This document shows positions 37,037 to 50,417 of a stretch of 64,000 nucleotides of DNA, in pieces. The notes under the pieces were generated by a model. That model was not told the origin of the DNA. It saw nothing but the letters and a program-made list of their open reading frames with translations, and searched no databases. The number at the start of each line of letters is the position of its first letter. Position 1 is the first letter of the stretch. The stretch comes from Begonia masoniana. Its lineage: Eukaryota > Streptophyta > Magnoliopsida > Cucurbitales > Begoniaceae. The DNA is taken from the NCBI GenBank assembly GCA_022432975.1, contig CM039509.1, positions 8,371,043 through 8,435,042 on the forward strand. Reading direction: 5' to 3'. The translations under genes were made by a program, and so were the position numbers.

Positions 37037-37081
37037 ATGGCCAGGATAAGAAGGCTGCTTCGGTTTCGTATCTTTTTGTAG
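37037..37081 (+). CDS. uORF in the CRF leader (14 residues)
   Basis: This is the only ATG between the predicted start site and the CRF ATG. It encodes MARIRRLLRFRIFL and ends in TAG at 37079-37081, 191 bp before the main ATG. The peptide is very basic and hydrophobic. It could lower CRF translation; no conservation evidence is available here. Confidence 0.45.
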   Translation: MARIRRLLRFRIFL

Positions 37082-37272
37082 CGGCGTGTGAACCGTCCTG
37101 GTTTCTCTTTCTCTCTCTACTGTGAAACCTTTTCAGACCATCTTTCCACTTTTGCACACACCTGATTCAGACGACCTTCTCTTTTTGTCGTCTCCATTCC
37201 TTTTTAAACTCGCTTCTCTTTCCTCCCCCCTCTCTCTCTACTGCTTCCGCTCCTTCTTTCTGTCTCTTAAAC

Positions 37273-38301
37273 ATGGATCCTCGGAGTATCTTCTACCCAG
37301 TTAAGTACACGGAGCATAAAAGTCTCACAAAGAAGTTTGCTTCCAAGCAGGTAAAGAGGCCGTTCGAACGGGACTTCACTGGTCCGAAGGTTGTTCGGAT
37401 TTCCGTTACTGACCCCGACGCCACCGACTCCTCCGGCGACGAAGAGGAAGATGTGTTTTGCAGTCGGAAGCGAGTGAAGTGTTACGTTAACGAAATCAGC
37501 ATCGAAGCTGCCTGTAAAAGCAGTGATGTCATTCCTAACTCCCGGAAAGCAATCGCCGGTGATTCTCAACTTTGCCGTAAACAGTCTAAACCGTCGCCGG
37601 AGAACGGAAGAAAGTTTCGGGGTGTTCGGCAGAGGCCGTGGGGAAAATGGGCGGCGGAAATCAGAGATAGTTCTCGAGGTGTACGGCTATGGCTGGGTAC
37701 TTACGATACTGCAGAAGAAGCAGCTATGGTCTATGATAATGCAGCTATTAAGCTGAAAGGACCTGACGCTTTAACTAACTTCATCACTCCTCCGACGAGA
37801 GAGCCGCCGGAGATAGACCGCATCTCAGTTTCCGGTTCCGTTTCAAGCTATGAATCCGGAGAGGAGTCCCGAACCCGCGTTGCTTCTCCGACTTCAGTCC
37901 TTTACAGGACACAATTAAGCGCAGAAGCTGAACCGTCCAAACCCATCGTCGAACCCGAAACATCTAAACCGCCGCCGGTTTCCGAACCTTTGCAAGAATC
38001 CCAAGATGAAACTGGCCAGTCCGACATTACCGGCCATTACTTGACGCTCGACTCTACATTCTTCGACGACATTTTTCAGATTCCATATCCCGAACAGGAC
38101 ATGTTTATTGAACCGGAGCTTTTCCTTGACGAGAAAACAACACAGTTTCCCTACACTCTATGGAATCAAAACTCGAGCGATATTTTCAGCAACATAAACG
38201 AAGATTTCAGATCGTCTTTCTGTTTGCCGTCGTCGACGGAGGAAGAAGATGATTATTATCAAGACATTTTATTTGGTTCAGGCCCTCTTGTGGTCCTCTA
38301 A
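37273..38301 (+). CDS. CRF: Cytokinin response factor-type AP2/ERF transcription factor
   Basis: An intronless gene of 342 codons. The N-terminal CRF domain is clear ([12 protein letters not shown], then [20 protein letters not shown], residues about 13-59). One AP2/ERF DNA-binding domain spans residues about 115-170, with the ERF-type WAAEIRD (A128, D132), [12 protein letters not shown] and the DALTNF end. A SPTSVL phosphorylation-type motif follows near residue 210, then an acidic C-terminus likely to activate transcription. The family binds GCC-box-like DNA and acts in cytokinin-linked development and stress; nuclear location is inferred. The start is the first ATG after a CT-rich leader. 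It has no frame damage and is flanked by low-repeat DNA, so it is probably functional. The exact CRF number cannot be assigned. Confidence 0.96.
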   Translation: MDPRSIFYPVKYTEHKSLTKKFASKQVKRPFERDFTGPKVVRISVTDPDATDSSGDEEEDVFCSRKRVKCYVNEISIEAACKSSDVIPNSRKAIAGDSQLCRKQSKPSPENGRKFRGVRQRPWGKWAAEIRDSSRGVRLWLGTYDTAEEAAMVYDNAAIKLKGPDALTNFITPPTREPPEIDRISVSGSVSSYESGEESRTRVASPTSVLYRTQLSAEAEPSKPIVEPETSKPPPVSEPLQESQDETGQSDITGHYLTLDSTFFDDIFQIPYPEQDMFIEPELFLDEKTTQFPYTLWNQNSSDIFSNINEDFRSSFCLPSSTEEEDDYYQDILFGSGPLVVL

Positions 38302-40261
38302 TCCAAGTTATCGCCGATAACTCGCCCGATTTGTACCGGCGACCGGCGGTGGGAAAATAGAAAGATATCGGATTTAGATTTTTTGTGTTTATTAACTAAA
38401 ATAGAGAGCTTAAAATGTGGCGGAGTTATTTTTTACTTTATTTTAGTAATAATAATTAGACTTTGTTGAGTGTAAATTTCCCATTAATTAATTTTCACCA
38501 ACATTTTATTATTATTTGATTTACTAGTTAATAATGTTGATTCTATACTTTTTTGAAACCGGTCGTGGTTTCGAGACCCCTAGAACAGCAGTCACGGTCC
38601 GGTCTGCGATTCTCGAGGTCCAAAACCGATCGAACTGTGAGAGAATCAACTCATGAGTCAAATCGGTTTATCTGATCTGAAATTACGGCCCAAAACGAGT
38701 TTTTTTTTAATTTTTTTATTAATTTTAAATAGTCTGATTTTATACAAATTATAGTGAAAAACGAATTTTTTCATATTTTTTTAAATTTATTTATTTAAAA
38801 TAAAAACTATTTGGAGAAATCGGTACTAAACCAGAACCTAACTGAAAATTTCGCTCCAGTTCTTATTTGGTAACAGTTCCTCCCAGGGACTTTTCGGAAT
38901 CGAGATTTATAACCCATAATGTCCAGTTTCGGGCTGATTCTGGCTTGGAACCGAACCAAATCGCACCCACAATTGTAATCAAGGTGATTAATAGTTTGTA
39001 TGGAAAGATCATAATCTCTTTATTTGATAATTAATTAATCATTTATAATTTTAAATAGGTGAGATGGGCAAGTAATGGAGGTCCACGATGTCTCAACTTT
39101 GCGTGGGGAAAAAGTCTAACGTGGAATAATCTTCACCTAAAAGCTTACATTTTTATTGAATCTTCTTCCTATTGTGAATCCTCCAGTGAACTACATTCCA
39201 TAATATTATTAAAATACTACCCTATTTTTTTTATTACTATATACTAATATCTAAAGTTATTACCAACAAAAACTCGTTGCCATATACTGAAGTATGCATA
39301 GCTGACAGATTCCACGTAACGTTTGTTAAATTGTGACATGAAAAATGTTACATTCATAGACCTTGTCGTTTGCCGTTGTATTAAGTTGAGGTATAAGAGA
39401 AGATTTCTCTTGAATCGGAATTGATTCAAAAGATTATTGAGAAGATTCAGTTGATTTGTGAGAGACTGAAGAGAGTTTAAAGTAGACAGAAAAATTATGC
39501 TGACCTTGAGAGAGTTGATGTTGAGTTTGATGCTGGAGAGTTTGTCGTATTGAAAGTTCGTCTCAGGTGTGATATAAGTGTGATATAAGTCGGGGTGAAA
39601 GAGAAGTTAGTGTGTCAATTTTTTTATTGGTACAAGTTATATGTTACTTTGAATAAACGATGTAATGATCGTTTTAAGTTTAAATGATTTTGATAAAAGA
39701 AGGGGAAGGGTGAGGTGAGGTAGCAATAGCATTGTATCCTATAATTAAGGAGGAATGAGGTGGAGCCCACTTGATGATGTTTGACTTAGTGCCTTCTATG
39801 GTTGATGCCGTCCAATGCTAAGTTGACTGTGAATGTTTTACACGTAATGGGGTCCACTAGATTTTATCTGGACCGTCAAATAGGGCTCAATCCATGACAA
39901 TCACTAATCTTTCGGCTTAAAAGGGCATTCAACGCTGACTAATCAAAACAGTGCTCCTTCCTTGCCGTCCAATTAAGACTCCGGACCCACAAATCAAAAT
40001 CAACCGCCGTTGGCAACGAAAAACGTAGTGGGTCCTGGCGGAATCAAGTCAAAATCTGCAGCTGACACGTGGAAATCACGATCACGTTTTCAGATCTTTG
40101 ACCATCCTAGCATTCACATCGGACGGTCGTTCTTGGTGTAAGATAAATGTGTTTGATAATCTTCTCTCATTGGTCGTTCTCAGTGAGAAAAATGTGTTTC
40201 ATAGTCTTCTCTCTCTCTCATTGGTTTGGAGTTCGCAAGCATGATCTCTTCTATTTTCAAT
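38302..40261. other. CRF 3' UTR and intergenic DNA
   Basis: The first about 170 bp are probably the 3' UTR. A segment at about 38540-38975, rich in GGTCCGG, AACCGA and TTCGAGA words, resembles the interior of hAT-type MITEs, but no paired ends were found. From 39740 to 40160 the DNA holds promoter-like words (TTTGAC, CAACCGCCGTTGG, ACACGTGG) without a gene behind it. At about 40125-40225 a segment (GGTCGTTCT, AAATGTGTTT, ATAGTCTTCTCTC) is partly duplicated. Confidence 0.45.
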
Positions 40262-43200
40262 GTAACCTCTGCCGTATATTACACCAATTGTTAAAAATCA
40301 AACTCGAAACATAAAAAGAAAATACATAGAAAAATAATAACACTACGATTTATATAAAAAATTCTTTCATGAGTGTTAATCTGTTGGTTTTCGAGGTTCC
40401 TACGCATGACGGAATTAACTATTATTCATAATAATAGTGACATGCGTTATCATGTGACTTTAAAATTATTTTAAAATCATCAAAAAATCATAAATTGAAT
40501 CGTTAGTCTAAAAGAAATTATTTTTGATAAATATGTAATTTTTCAAAATGTAAACAATTTACATTGAGAAAAATTATTAGATTTAGATTGTGAAATAATA
40601 AAAGAAGATACCTCTTGAAGCAACGCTTTTACTCAGGTACTCCTGTCTGATCTTAACAGCTTTAATTCAGGATCAGGTGTATTTCCCGAAGACTTTGAAA
40701 CCGTGGAGTCTTCTTTGAAGATCTTTACACTTAAATTTCCTGACGTGTGGACGTCCCTCTTACAAGAATAACACACACTTATATTTTAGGAGAGACGTGT
40801 TCTCAACACATGAGACGTCTCTCTTCGATCTTAGAAAATTTTTTTCTAAAACTGAATACGGAAAGGTTACACTTTTTTCTCTAGGGATTTGTTTTTCAGT
40901 CATCCAGTTATCTTCTCTGTCAAATCACATTTGACAATTTTATAGATCTGTTTTAAAATTAATTTTCAGATTTATTTTAATAAAAATTAATTTTTGAAAA
41001 ATAAATCTTATCTAATCAAATCTAATTTGATTAGCAGATGATTTATCTAGTAAATTAAATTTATCGATTAATCATATAATTTAAAAACAATTTTTAGAAT
41101 ATATTTATGAAAACAACTTTTCGAGATAATTTCATCTTATGAGATTATTCAGATCTACTTTTAAACATTAAACAAACTATAAGTCAATTGTAGATCAAAT
41201 CTAATCAAATCAGATTTTTCCGATCTACTTTTATTCAAATTTCAAAAAATCTGATTTTGTAGTTTGTTAAATAATTACTTTAAATTTAAATTTGAAGACC
41301 AAATCTCATCTAATGAGATTCTTCAAATCTAATTCAAATCCCTTAAAAATATCTCATCTAATGAAATATTTTATTTTGAATTCAAAATATAAAAAACTAT
41401 TTATATATTTTGAATTACAATATATTCATTTGAGTGTTTATAAATGATTAATCATTATTAATCATTTATATATTTATTCTTGTAACATGGAAATTAAATA
41501 GTGATATAAGATAACAGAGGGACCGATGGACCTATAGTTCTAAGCTCCAATAATATTCGTTAATTAATATAAACTCTTTATATTAAATAACACAATTATT
41601 AACTCTAGAGTAATTCCACTAAATACCTAAAGTTGCACTCTTAGAACTATAAAGTATATTTACTCAAAGTAATGTCCATTGATATAGTCATTACATATGT
41701 ATTAATCCTCCATTAAGATTCGTAATAGAGCTAGGTATAAAATCCGTTAACCTCTCATATTACATCTTTATCCTTGACTATTATTAATTCTTGATTGAAT
41801 AATTAATTTATAACATTTATGAATTTGCACGCTAATTATTCAATCCCTGAACTAACAAACAAGGGAATCTTGTATTATGGATTTCATTGTATCAATGTTA
41901 GCATTCCCAGCTATTCATTTAATTTATTTTCAAAATACAAGATTTATGTAATGCAACTCATATAAAACTGTACCGAGTAAATCAAAGAATAAATTAAAAT
42001 GAAATAGAAGTCTACTAAATACAATGAATTAAGATCATACATATATGAGCATCATTATGATAAAATTAATTGTTCTTCATTTAACGGATATTATATGAAC
42101 AATATAATTTCATCTGGTCCAGTCCTATATAATCTGAAAAATTACGATTAGTTCTGCGGTGTCACACAGGGTGTTACGTGTGACACCGATGATAAATGCA
42201 ATGATGGACAATATAAAAATGCGAAAATAAATGACACAGGAGGTTGGTAACGTAGTTCGGCAACCAGCCTACGTCTGCGGGGCCACGCCCAGATATAAAA
42301 ACATTTCTTTGAGTTCACGAAATTACAAGACAATCGGACTTATACAAATAAAGACTCCCTCTTATCTTTATCACCACCTCTAGCTAACTTCCCCAAGGAA
42401 ACTGTTTTTGCGAGATCCCCTCGACTTTAGAACGACTTCTCCCGAGATCTAGATAACAACAAGATCCCCTTGTCGTTGGTTCCTCCCGAAACCCGTGTTA
42501 TGGCAAGATCCCCTCGCCCACGATCAAGAACGACAAGCTCCCCTTGTCTTAGAAACAGAACACCTCCCGAGTTCGGATGCAGCCTCCTCCCGAGACTGAG
42601 CTTCAATGAAGAACAACGAATATTGCCTCCTGGGACACCTCCTGGAACACCAGATCGAAGTCTTCGGATGCAATACACAACACACTCAGTAGAACGATGA
42701 AATCCACAGATTAAGTCGAGTGTGTAAAACAATAACTAACTCAAACGCAGAAGCGATGAGAGTGAAAGAAAACCGACGGTACAAATAATGAATAAAGCTT
42801 TTCCCACGAAAATCAAAACTCCGTCGTCTGCTGAAGAACAATCACTGATGACTCACAATAGGCGCGAATGAAAGGATTAACAATTGCAGAACACACGCAA
42901 ACGTCGGTGAAGAATAAAGTCGCCCGGAACGGAAAGATAAAAACTTTTAGCTCTCAAGAATAATGTCTTCAGCAAGCATCAATTGTTCAGCCAGAATGCA
43001 TAATATACTGTGCATCAAATATTCTCTTCAAACAGATCGCACAGAATAAGGAAAACTGAATCCCATGAAAATCGGATCTGTGACACCCTGTGCGACATTT
43101 ATGGAAAGTCCATGCAAACAGATCTGAAACGAATCCCAAAATATTAGGAACAATTCCTAACAGTGTTGTAATCTCGTATCAAGCTTAACAACACCATAAA

Positions 43201-44147
43201 ATACAGATCTGCTTCCAAAATATTATTTCCATCTTAAAATCAACTTTCCAAATATTTAGGAATAAATCTCTCAGTAACTTCCACAGAAACTAAAGCTCAA
43301 AAATCATTGGTAACTCCCGTATTTTCGATTTAATTCAGTTACCAAATTAGATTAACCGCTGCAAGGAATAAGGAAACACAATCTTAACAAATTCGGTTGT
43401 GTGACACCACATGTGACACTTTAAGAAAGTTTCTATAACTACTCGGATATTCGCCCAAAAATTCAGGAAAGCATCTCATTAATCATGGGAACTCAGAGCC
43501 CAGTAAATCATGCCAAATCTACAGCAAATCGGCTTTCCAAATAAAACTTTTCCAAAAAACAAGTGCATATACCTTTTTCAATAACTTTCCAAGTAATCAT
43601 GTTTCCTTATTTTTCTCTTCCACAGAATCTTCATCATTGATATCAGGACGTCATCCAATAATCAGAATCTACTATTTCTTGATCACCAAGTATTAAATCA
43701 TCAAATTAAGAAATACTGAAATTGATATATTTTCTCCATAAATATGAATATATTTTACCAAAAACACAATTGCCAACATATGCAAATATTTTGCATTTAC
43801 ATAATCATATTATATAAAATACAATCACTTTATGTAACTACATGTATAGTCGGGATATGACTATACGTTCTCAACGGAGTGAACTGTATTTATGACTTTA
43901 TTAATTTGAAGATTCTTTACTTCAAATATAAGTCATGGACTATTCTGATTATTTCTTTTTAAATTTAATCTCACATATATCAACATATATGTAAATTTAA
44001 AATTGCATAAATAATCAAGAATTTTTCTTTGAATTTATAAAGCATATCGAATAATGCAAACATAAAAATTAATTATAAAATTTATTTATTAATTACAGCA
44101 ATAAAAATATTCATAACATTTGCTTGTTGGGCACATTATTGCCAACA
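40262..44147 (-). mobile_element. Degenerate LTR-like DNA, probably minus strand
   Basis: The right end at about 44147, read on the minus strand, begins TGTTGGCAATAATGTGCCCA, like a copia LTR start. The left limit near 40262 (TGTAACCTCTGCCG) is uncertain and no matching TSD was found. The inside is AT-rich without genes. A GC-richer block from about 42140 to 43450 has repeated GTGACACC words and looks like a second insertion. Classification is tentative. Confidence 0.35.
42140..43450. repeat. Block with recurring GTGACACC motifs
   Basis: The motif family GTGTCACACAGGGTG / GTGTGACACC occurs near 42160-42190, 43080-43100 and 43405-43430. Between them, 42410-42660 holds repeated GATCCCCT and CTCCCGAG words. 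No ORF resembles a known protein. It could be part of an LTR or a non-autonomous element. Confidence 0.4.
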
Positions 44148-47100
44148 AAATCATGTCAAACCGAACCGAGTTCAGTTTCAGTTAGCAAAATTTGATAGTT
44201 GCAAAATCTGATAGTTTCTCTCACGTTCTACAGTTTTACACTTCTGTTTGTCATTTTCTACTGTCATCCTTATTATAAAAAGGCTGAATAGTGTATGCAG
44301 TGAGATAGAAAAGAAACAATGCAATCTTTCAATTAATCTTCTTTACCCTATTTTATTTTCTCTTTTATGGTATCAGAGCAATAAACAGCTCTTCGATAAA
44401 ATGTTTTCTTCACAAAGCACGGCTGACCTACCTCTTTCGTCTTCTCCCACTCTATCCTCCCTTCCCCATCTTCCTTCAGGTAACCAACCTCTCACCATCA
44501 AGCTAGACGACTCAAATTTTCTTATATGGAAAAACTAGCTACTAAACATTGTTATTGCCAATGGGCTAGAAGAAATTCTTACCAGATCCTGTCCATGCTC
44601 TCCAAAAAACTGTGAATCTCCTTCGTCTTCTTCTTCACAGATCATCAATTCAGAATTTCTATCCTGGCAGAGGTACAATTGACTCATTATGAGTTTAATT
44701 TATGCCTCTGTTCATGAGAAAATGCTAGGGCAACTAGTTGGGTATTCATCAGCCTTCGAGACCTGGGAGGCTCTGGGACAACTTTATTCTTCTTCATTGG
44801 TTGTCAGGATCTCCGAGCTTCAAACAAATTTGCAAGCGTTTCGCAAAGACAGCCTCAGTGCTATGGCCTATATTCAGAAATTTCGAAGCATCTGTAATAC
44901 ACTAGCAGCTGTCGGAGAACCTGTGAGCTAGGGAGATCAGCTTCTCTACTTCCTTAATGGTTTAGGAGTAGAATACAATTCATTCGTTACTGCTATGTCC
45001 ACTCTATTGAGCATCCTTCAATGGAAGAACTAAACAGCCTATTGATGAGCTATGACGCTCGATTAGAACGACAGAATGCCTCTGCATCGCTGAACTCCCT
45101 TCAAGCCAACCAATCAAATTTATCAGGTAACAAACCGAAATAAAAATTTCCCTCACCTCCTGGACCTCACTCTTTCTTCACATCAAATAGACCAAGGGGT
45201 CCTCGACCTTCGTTCCCCTCGGCCCCACTTCCCACTCCACCATTTTGTCCTTCTTCCCCTTCATTTTCTCAAAACAGACCTTCATATCGCCCTAGATGTC
45301 TGCCTCAAGTCAGGACATAGCGCTAATGTGTGTTATCATAGAACCAACCTTCAGTATCAACCTACCTCATACCCTCCTCGGAATTTTTCTGCAGTACTAC
45401 CCTCCTCTGATGGTAAATCAGCATGACCTACAATGCCTCTAGATCCTTCCTGGTATATGGATTCTGGTGCTTCTCACAATTTTTCTCCAGATTTGAATAT
45501 GTTGGACTCTGCTACACCATACTTAGAGATGCTCAGATAATAGTTGGCAACGGTAAGCGTTCTTCTATTTCACATATTGGTCATGCTGCTATTCTCACTG
45601 ATTCTTCTCCTGTTTATTTATGAACTGTTTATCATTCTCCCTCTCTTCAAAAAAGTCTTCTCAGTGTATCTCAATTATGTTCTGACAACAAGGCTTTTGT
45701 GGAATTTCACTCTTCCTTATTTGTTGTAAAGGATCAGGCCTCCCACAGGGTCATTCTCCGGGGAATCCTTGATAATGGACTATATAGAGTTTGCTCTCCT
45801 ATTTCATGTCAACCATCGTCTACTCAACTTCATCTCATTTCCCGCAATTCTCCTAATATGTGGCATTCTAGGTTGGGACATCCAGCTTCAAATGTAATGC
45901 AATATGTTTTCTCTAGTTCAAATATGTCTATTTCCTCTCGGTGTATGGACTTTTGTTCTTCATGTCAATTAGCCAAATCTCATCAATTAGTTTTTCCTGT
46001 TTCTCATGCCTCTGTTTCTTTTGATTTAGTCAACACAGATCTATGGGGTCCGTCCCCAGTTCCTTCGATAACTGGTGCAAAATATTTTCTTATTTTTATA
46101 GATGATTTCTCCAGATTCACATGGTTTTATCCTCTACACTCTAAAGATGAAACTTATAGCACGTTTATCATCTTTAAAAACATGGTTAACACTCAGTTTA
46201 ATGCTAATATTAAACGTGTAAGGTCTGATTGGGGAGGTGAATTCTGATCTTTATCAAATTTTTTCTTATCTCATGACATTATTCATGAATTTCTTGTCCA
46301 TATACACCACAACAAAACGGGCGAGTCGAACAGAAAAATCGGCACATCGTTGAAATCGGTTTAACTTTACTTGCTCACGCTTCCATTCCTTTAAAATACT
46401 GGTCTTTTGCTTTCAAAACAACTGTTTATTTAATTAATCGGCTCCCGTCCAAAATTTTACTTAATAAATCCCCGTTTCAAGTATTGCATAGCAAAGTTCC
46501 TTCGTATACTCATCTTCGAGTTTTCAGTTATCAATGTTTTCCATTTTTACGTCCCTATAATACTCACAAACTTGAATTATGATCCATCCACTGTTTTTTT
46601 ATAGGGTATAGCAGTCATCACAAAGGGTATTTGTGCCTTCAAAAAACTACAGGTCGGATTTACATCTCTCGACATGTAGTTTTTAATGAATCAGTTTTCC
46701 CTTTTTTAACTCAATCTGATTCTCCTATTCAAGCCCCTGACATCCCCATCATTACATCTTTACCACTATCACCTACTTCCTATCCTTCCCATCCCCTTAA
46801 CAGTCAACCTGTTGTATCTTCTATCTCTCCTTCTTCTTCTGCTTCTTCTTCTTCTTCGGTTCCATCTCTAATTTCTTTGCCTCTCCCTGATCTAGTCGAA
46901 AGCTCGACAGATCCTCCAACTGTTAATGAGTATCCAATGGTCACACGATCTAAGTCCGGCATCTTCAAACCACAGATTTTCTTTAACATTGCAGGAACCG
47001 TTTTATGTGAACCTTTCTCCTATAAGGAAGCCTCCAAGTCTGTCGAGTGGAAAACGGTGATGAAAAATGAGTTTGATGCACTCCAGTCTCAAGGTACATG

Positions 47101-48794
47101 GTCTCTAGTACCCAAACCCACTAACTCTCGTATTATTGGTTCTAAGTGGGTATACAGAATAAAGCTTCGTTCCGACGGATCAATTGATAGATTCAAAGTT
47201 TGCTTGGTTGCAAAGGGGTTTCAACAGACACATGGCATTGACTTCCACAAAATATTCAGTCCTGTTATTAAACCAGTAACCATCTGATTGATTCTTAGTA
47301 TTGCCACAACTCGGAAGTAGGTCATAAAACAACTAGATGTTCAGAATGCATTCCTTCATGGTGATCTCCTTGAGGAAGTTTACATGCAACAACCTCAAGG
47401 CTTCGTTGATCCCTATCACCCAGATTATGTTTGACAACTTCACAAGTCTCTATATGGTCTAAAACAGTCACTAAGGACATGGTTTCTCAAGCTTAGTATG
47501 ACTGTACTTAATTGGGGGTTCATGGATTCAAAGACCGATACTTCAATGTTTGTTTTTCATAATGCATCTGATATTCTGGTGGTTCTTATATATGTGGACG
47601 ATATTATTGTGACTGGATCATCTTCCACTTTAATTTCGGAGTTGATCATCCATCTCTCTCAACTGTTTGCTATCAAGGATTTGGGCCCTTTACATTTGTT
47701 TTTAGGTGTTGAGGTTCATAATCATCCTATAAGTTTACATATTGAGTCAAAGTATATTTAGGATTTATTGGTCAAAACAGGAATGCTGGATTCGAAGCCT
47801 CATCAGACTTCACTTGCCCTTCCATCACTCTCTATCCATGCAGGTCAACTGCTTTCTGATTTTACTGAATACCAGAGCATCCTTGGGGCTCTTCAGTATT
47901 GCACCATCACAAGGCCGGATATTTCATTTGCTATGAATAAACTTTGTCAATTCATCCATGCTTCCGACGGACGTTCATATGCAAGCTATTAAACAGGTTC
48001 TCAGATATTTAAAAGGTACTGCACATTTGGGTTTATATCTTCAGGTTAACTCTGATCATGCTTTATTTTACTATATTGATGCCGACTGGGCATCATGTCC
48101 TGAATGATCGACATAGTACAAGTGGATATTGTGCATTCCTTGCCAATAATTTAATTTCATGGTCTTCCTCCAAACAACGAGTTGTTTCCAGATCTAGTAC
48201 TAAGTCAAAATATCGTGCTCTAGCAAATGGAGCTGCTGAAATACTTTGGATCTCATCCTTACTTCACGAGCTGCGCCTTTCTCCAAAGTCATCTCTTATC
48301 ATCTACTGTGATAATATTAGCATACTCAGTCTGGCATCCAACCCGGTTCTTCATGCTCGATCTAAACATGTTGATCTTGATTAACATTTCGTTTGTGTCT
48401 GTGAAAAGGTTAAAAACAGATCTTTGAGCCTAGCCTATGCTCCATCTAAAGATCAACTGGCAGACTGTTTAACAAAGCCACTAGTTGCTGCTCGTTTTCA
48501 AGAATTACATACCAAACTCACGGTTCTTCCCAGACCGATACGTTTCCCAGGGGATGTTAAACCATGTCAAACTGAACCGGGTTCAGTATTCAGTTAGCAA
48601 AATCTTTCAGTTAGCAAAATATGATAGTTTCTCTCTCTGTAGTCTCTCTCACGTTCTACGTTTTACATTTCCGTTTGTCTTCTTCTACTGTCATCCTTAT
48701 TATAAAAGGGCTGAATAGTGTATGCAGTGAGATAGAAAAGAAACAACGTAATCTTTAACTTAATCTTCTTTACCTTCTTTTATTTTCTCTTTCA
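44148..48794 (+). mobile_element. H: decayed Ty1/copia element
   Basis: The 5' LTR is about 44148-44367 and the 3' LTR 48555-48794; both share GTTCAGT, TAGCAAAAT, TCTCACGTTCTAC and AAGGCTGAATAGTGTATGCA-type blocks. The PBS TGGTATCAGAGC is at 44368-44379, and a GGGGA polypurine stretch precedes 48555. The first bases of the 5' LTR do not match the 3' LTR, probably because of damage by the neighbouring element, and no TSD could be fixed. Confidence 0.88.
44401..48500 (+). pseudogene. H gag-pol remnants
   Basis: Gag begins at ATG 44401 (MFSSQSTADLPL; IKLDDSNFLIWKN) and is stopped at 44536, 44681 and 44929. A knuckle-like CLKSGHSANVCYH lies near 45298-45338. The protease motif WYMDSGASHNFSP is near 45451, the pre-integrase WHSRLGHP near 45862 and the integrase core NTDLWG near 46033 with SDWGGEF at 46226-46245. 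RT runs from GSKWVYRIKLRSDG (47133) through VDDIIVTGSS (47596-47626) to ALQYCTITRPDISF (47890). RNase H follows (SWSSSKQRVVSRSSTKSKYRAL, 48160-48225, read in two pieces). Order and content are typical copia; many stops and frameshifts make it inactive. Confidence 0.88.
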
Positions 48795-48887
48795 GGGAGA
48801 AAAATCACATGCTTATGAGAAATTAACTACTAATAAGAAATCAAGATATAAATGAATTTTGCAATTCAAATATCAATATATAAAGAA

Positions 48888-49369
48888 TGTTGAAATTATA
48901 AGGATTTATATTCTATTTGGATTTAAATTGTGAAACTATAAACTATACATTATATTATTATCGGGTTTAAGTTCATATTAAAGTGATTTAATATGATTTC
49001 AAAAGACTGGGGTATATTGAATATAATATGGTCATATTATAATGTGTAGAGACATTATAGGTAATTTACTAATTTGTGATGGGTAAAATGGTAAATTACC
49101 CAATTAGGTTAAATAAAGGGTTATGGTCTCCAATTCACAATGAGAACATTTTGGCTATTTGGAACTGTCATCACTCTAGAGAGCATTGAGAAGGCGATTG
49201 TCGAATTCGAAAGATCCACGTACCCGATTTAGAATATTTTGACATTCAGACAATGGATTTGGATACGTCTTTTTAGCTTTAATGATTTTTTTGTAGAATT
49301 TATAACGTATTGATTTGGGAATTAAGTTTTCGTTTTCATTAGGATTCAATAATTTTAATGAATCTAACA
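48888..49369 (+). repeat. 5' LTR of copia G (tentative) with PBS
   Basis: The sequence starts TGTTGAAATT and ends TCTAACA at 49369. It is followed by the PBS TTGGTATCAGAGC (49370-49382). The matching 3' LTR is missing because G is truncated near 62330, so the start is inferred. Confidence 0.6.
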
Positions 49370-49382
49370 ATTGGTATCAGAG

Positions 49383-50417
49383 CGGATCACGTTATACTAC
49401 GAGTAATCAAATTTTGGCTTCAAATCGATTTAATCATCATTTTTTTTTAATTTTTCATATTTTTGTTTTGTAATGTACGTTTGAGATTATTGCCCGATCT
49501 ATCTTTATTTTCAATAAATCGGACATTTTTGGGGTGAAAATTTGCCAGAATCTCTTCAAATTTGGCAATTTTTATTGCTGGTTTGCAGCCCCTCTCCGGC
49601 GGTTCGGACCGATTCGGTCTGATTAGGTTAGGTTTGATCCAAATCGGCCTAAACCATTTTGATTCGGTCCTGCTCAAACCAAATAGACTCGGTTCGGTTA
49701 TGGCCCAAACCGGTTCTTTGGTTGGTTCGACTCGGACCGGTTTGGTTTGGTCTGAATTGGTCTGGTCTGGTTCAATTGAACGGCCCATTTTTTGGTCGGT
49801 TCATTTGGTCAAATGATCCCTAATTCACCTCGGTTTTTACTGATTTGAACCTTCTATTCTAGGTTGGTTGATCTTTTGGTTTACTGATCGACTACTATGG
49901 TAGCCAAGATATTAAATATGTCTATATACATGAATTTCTTAATTTTCTTTTTAGTATAATTTTATGAAATCTTATATTGTAAAATAAGATGGATTGGGTA
50001 ACATGCTATAAAATTAGTCACTCTTGCTTTAATTATCTTGTTTTTATATGTTGGGTATGAAACATGACATTGTGTGAATATCGACCGGCCCAAAAGAAGG
50101 TTGACGTTTGTACAGTTGCATGAATTGTTAGCAGTATTAAATACATGTGACAATTATAGGATGTCATGTGAACATTGAATTTGTCCAAAGATAAGTTCAT
50201 TAATTGACAGGTCTTATTGTCAATGTTTATATACTGGATCAAGTTACCAATTACAAGTTAACATTTTAGCTAAAAGACTAAGTGTTAGTGTTATCCTCGT
50301 TTCTTGTTGATTGATGCACTATATTTTGATTTATATTATTGTAATATATATGCATATTATTTTGTGAGCTAATGTTTTTACATTTTCTCTGAAGTTACAG
50401 TTAACATATCAAGTATA
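49383..50417 (+). other. Leader of copia G with TCGG/GGTT-rich block
   Basis: This is about 1 kb between PBS and gag ATG. At about 49590-49805 it is dense in degenerate GGTTCGG, CCGGTTT and GGTCTG words, giving spurious ORFs on both strands. No gene is seen. The block may be a MITE remnant. Confidence 0.45.

Noticed and set aside
37122..37304. 60-codon ORF overlapping the CRF start
   Set aside because: It begins with GTG, not ATG, and runs through the CT-rich leader; the CRF frame has the conserved domains.
49562..49816. 84-codon ORF in the leader of copia G
   Set aside because: It arises from degenerate GGTTCGG/CCGGTT-rich DNA that is open on both strands.
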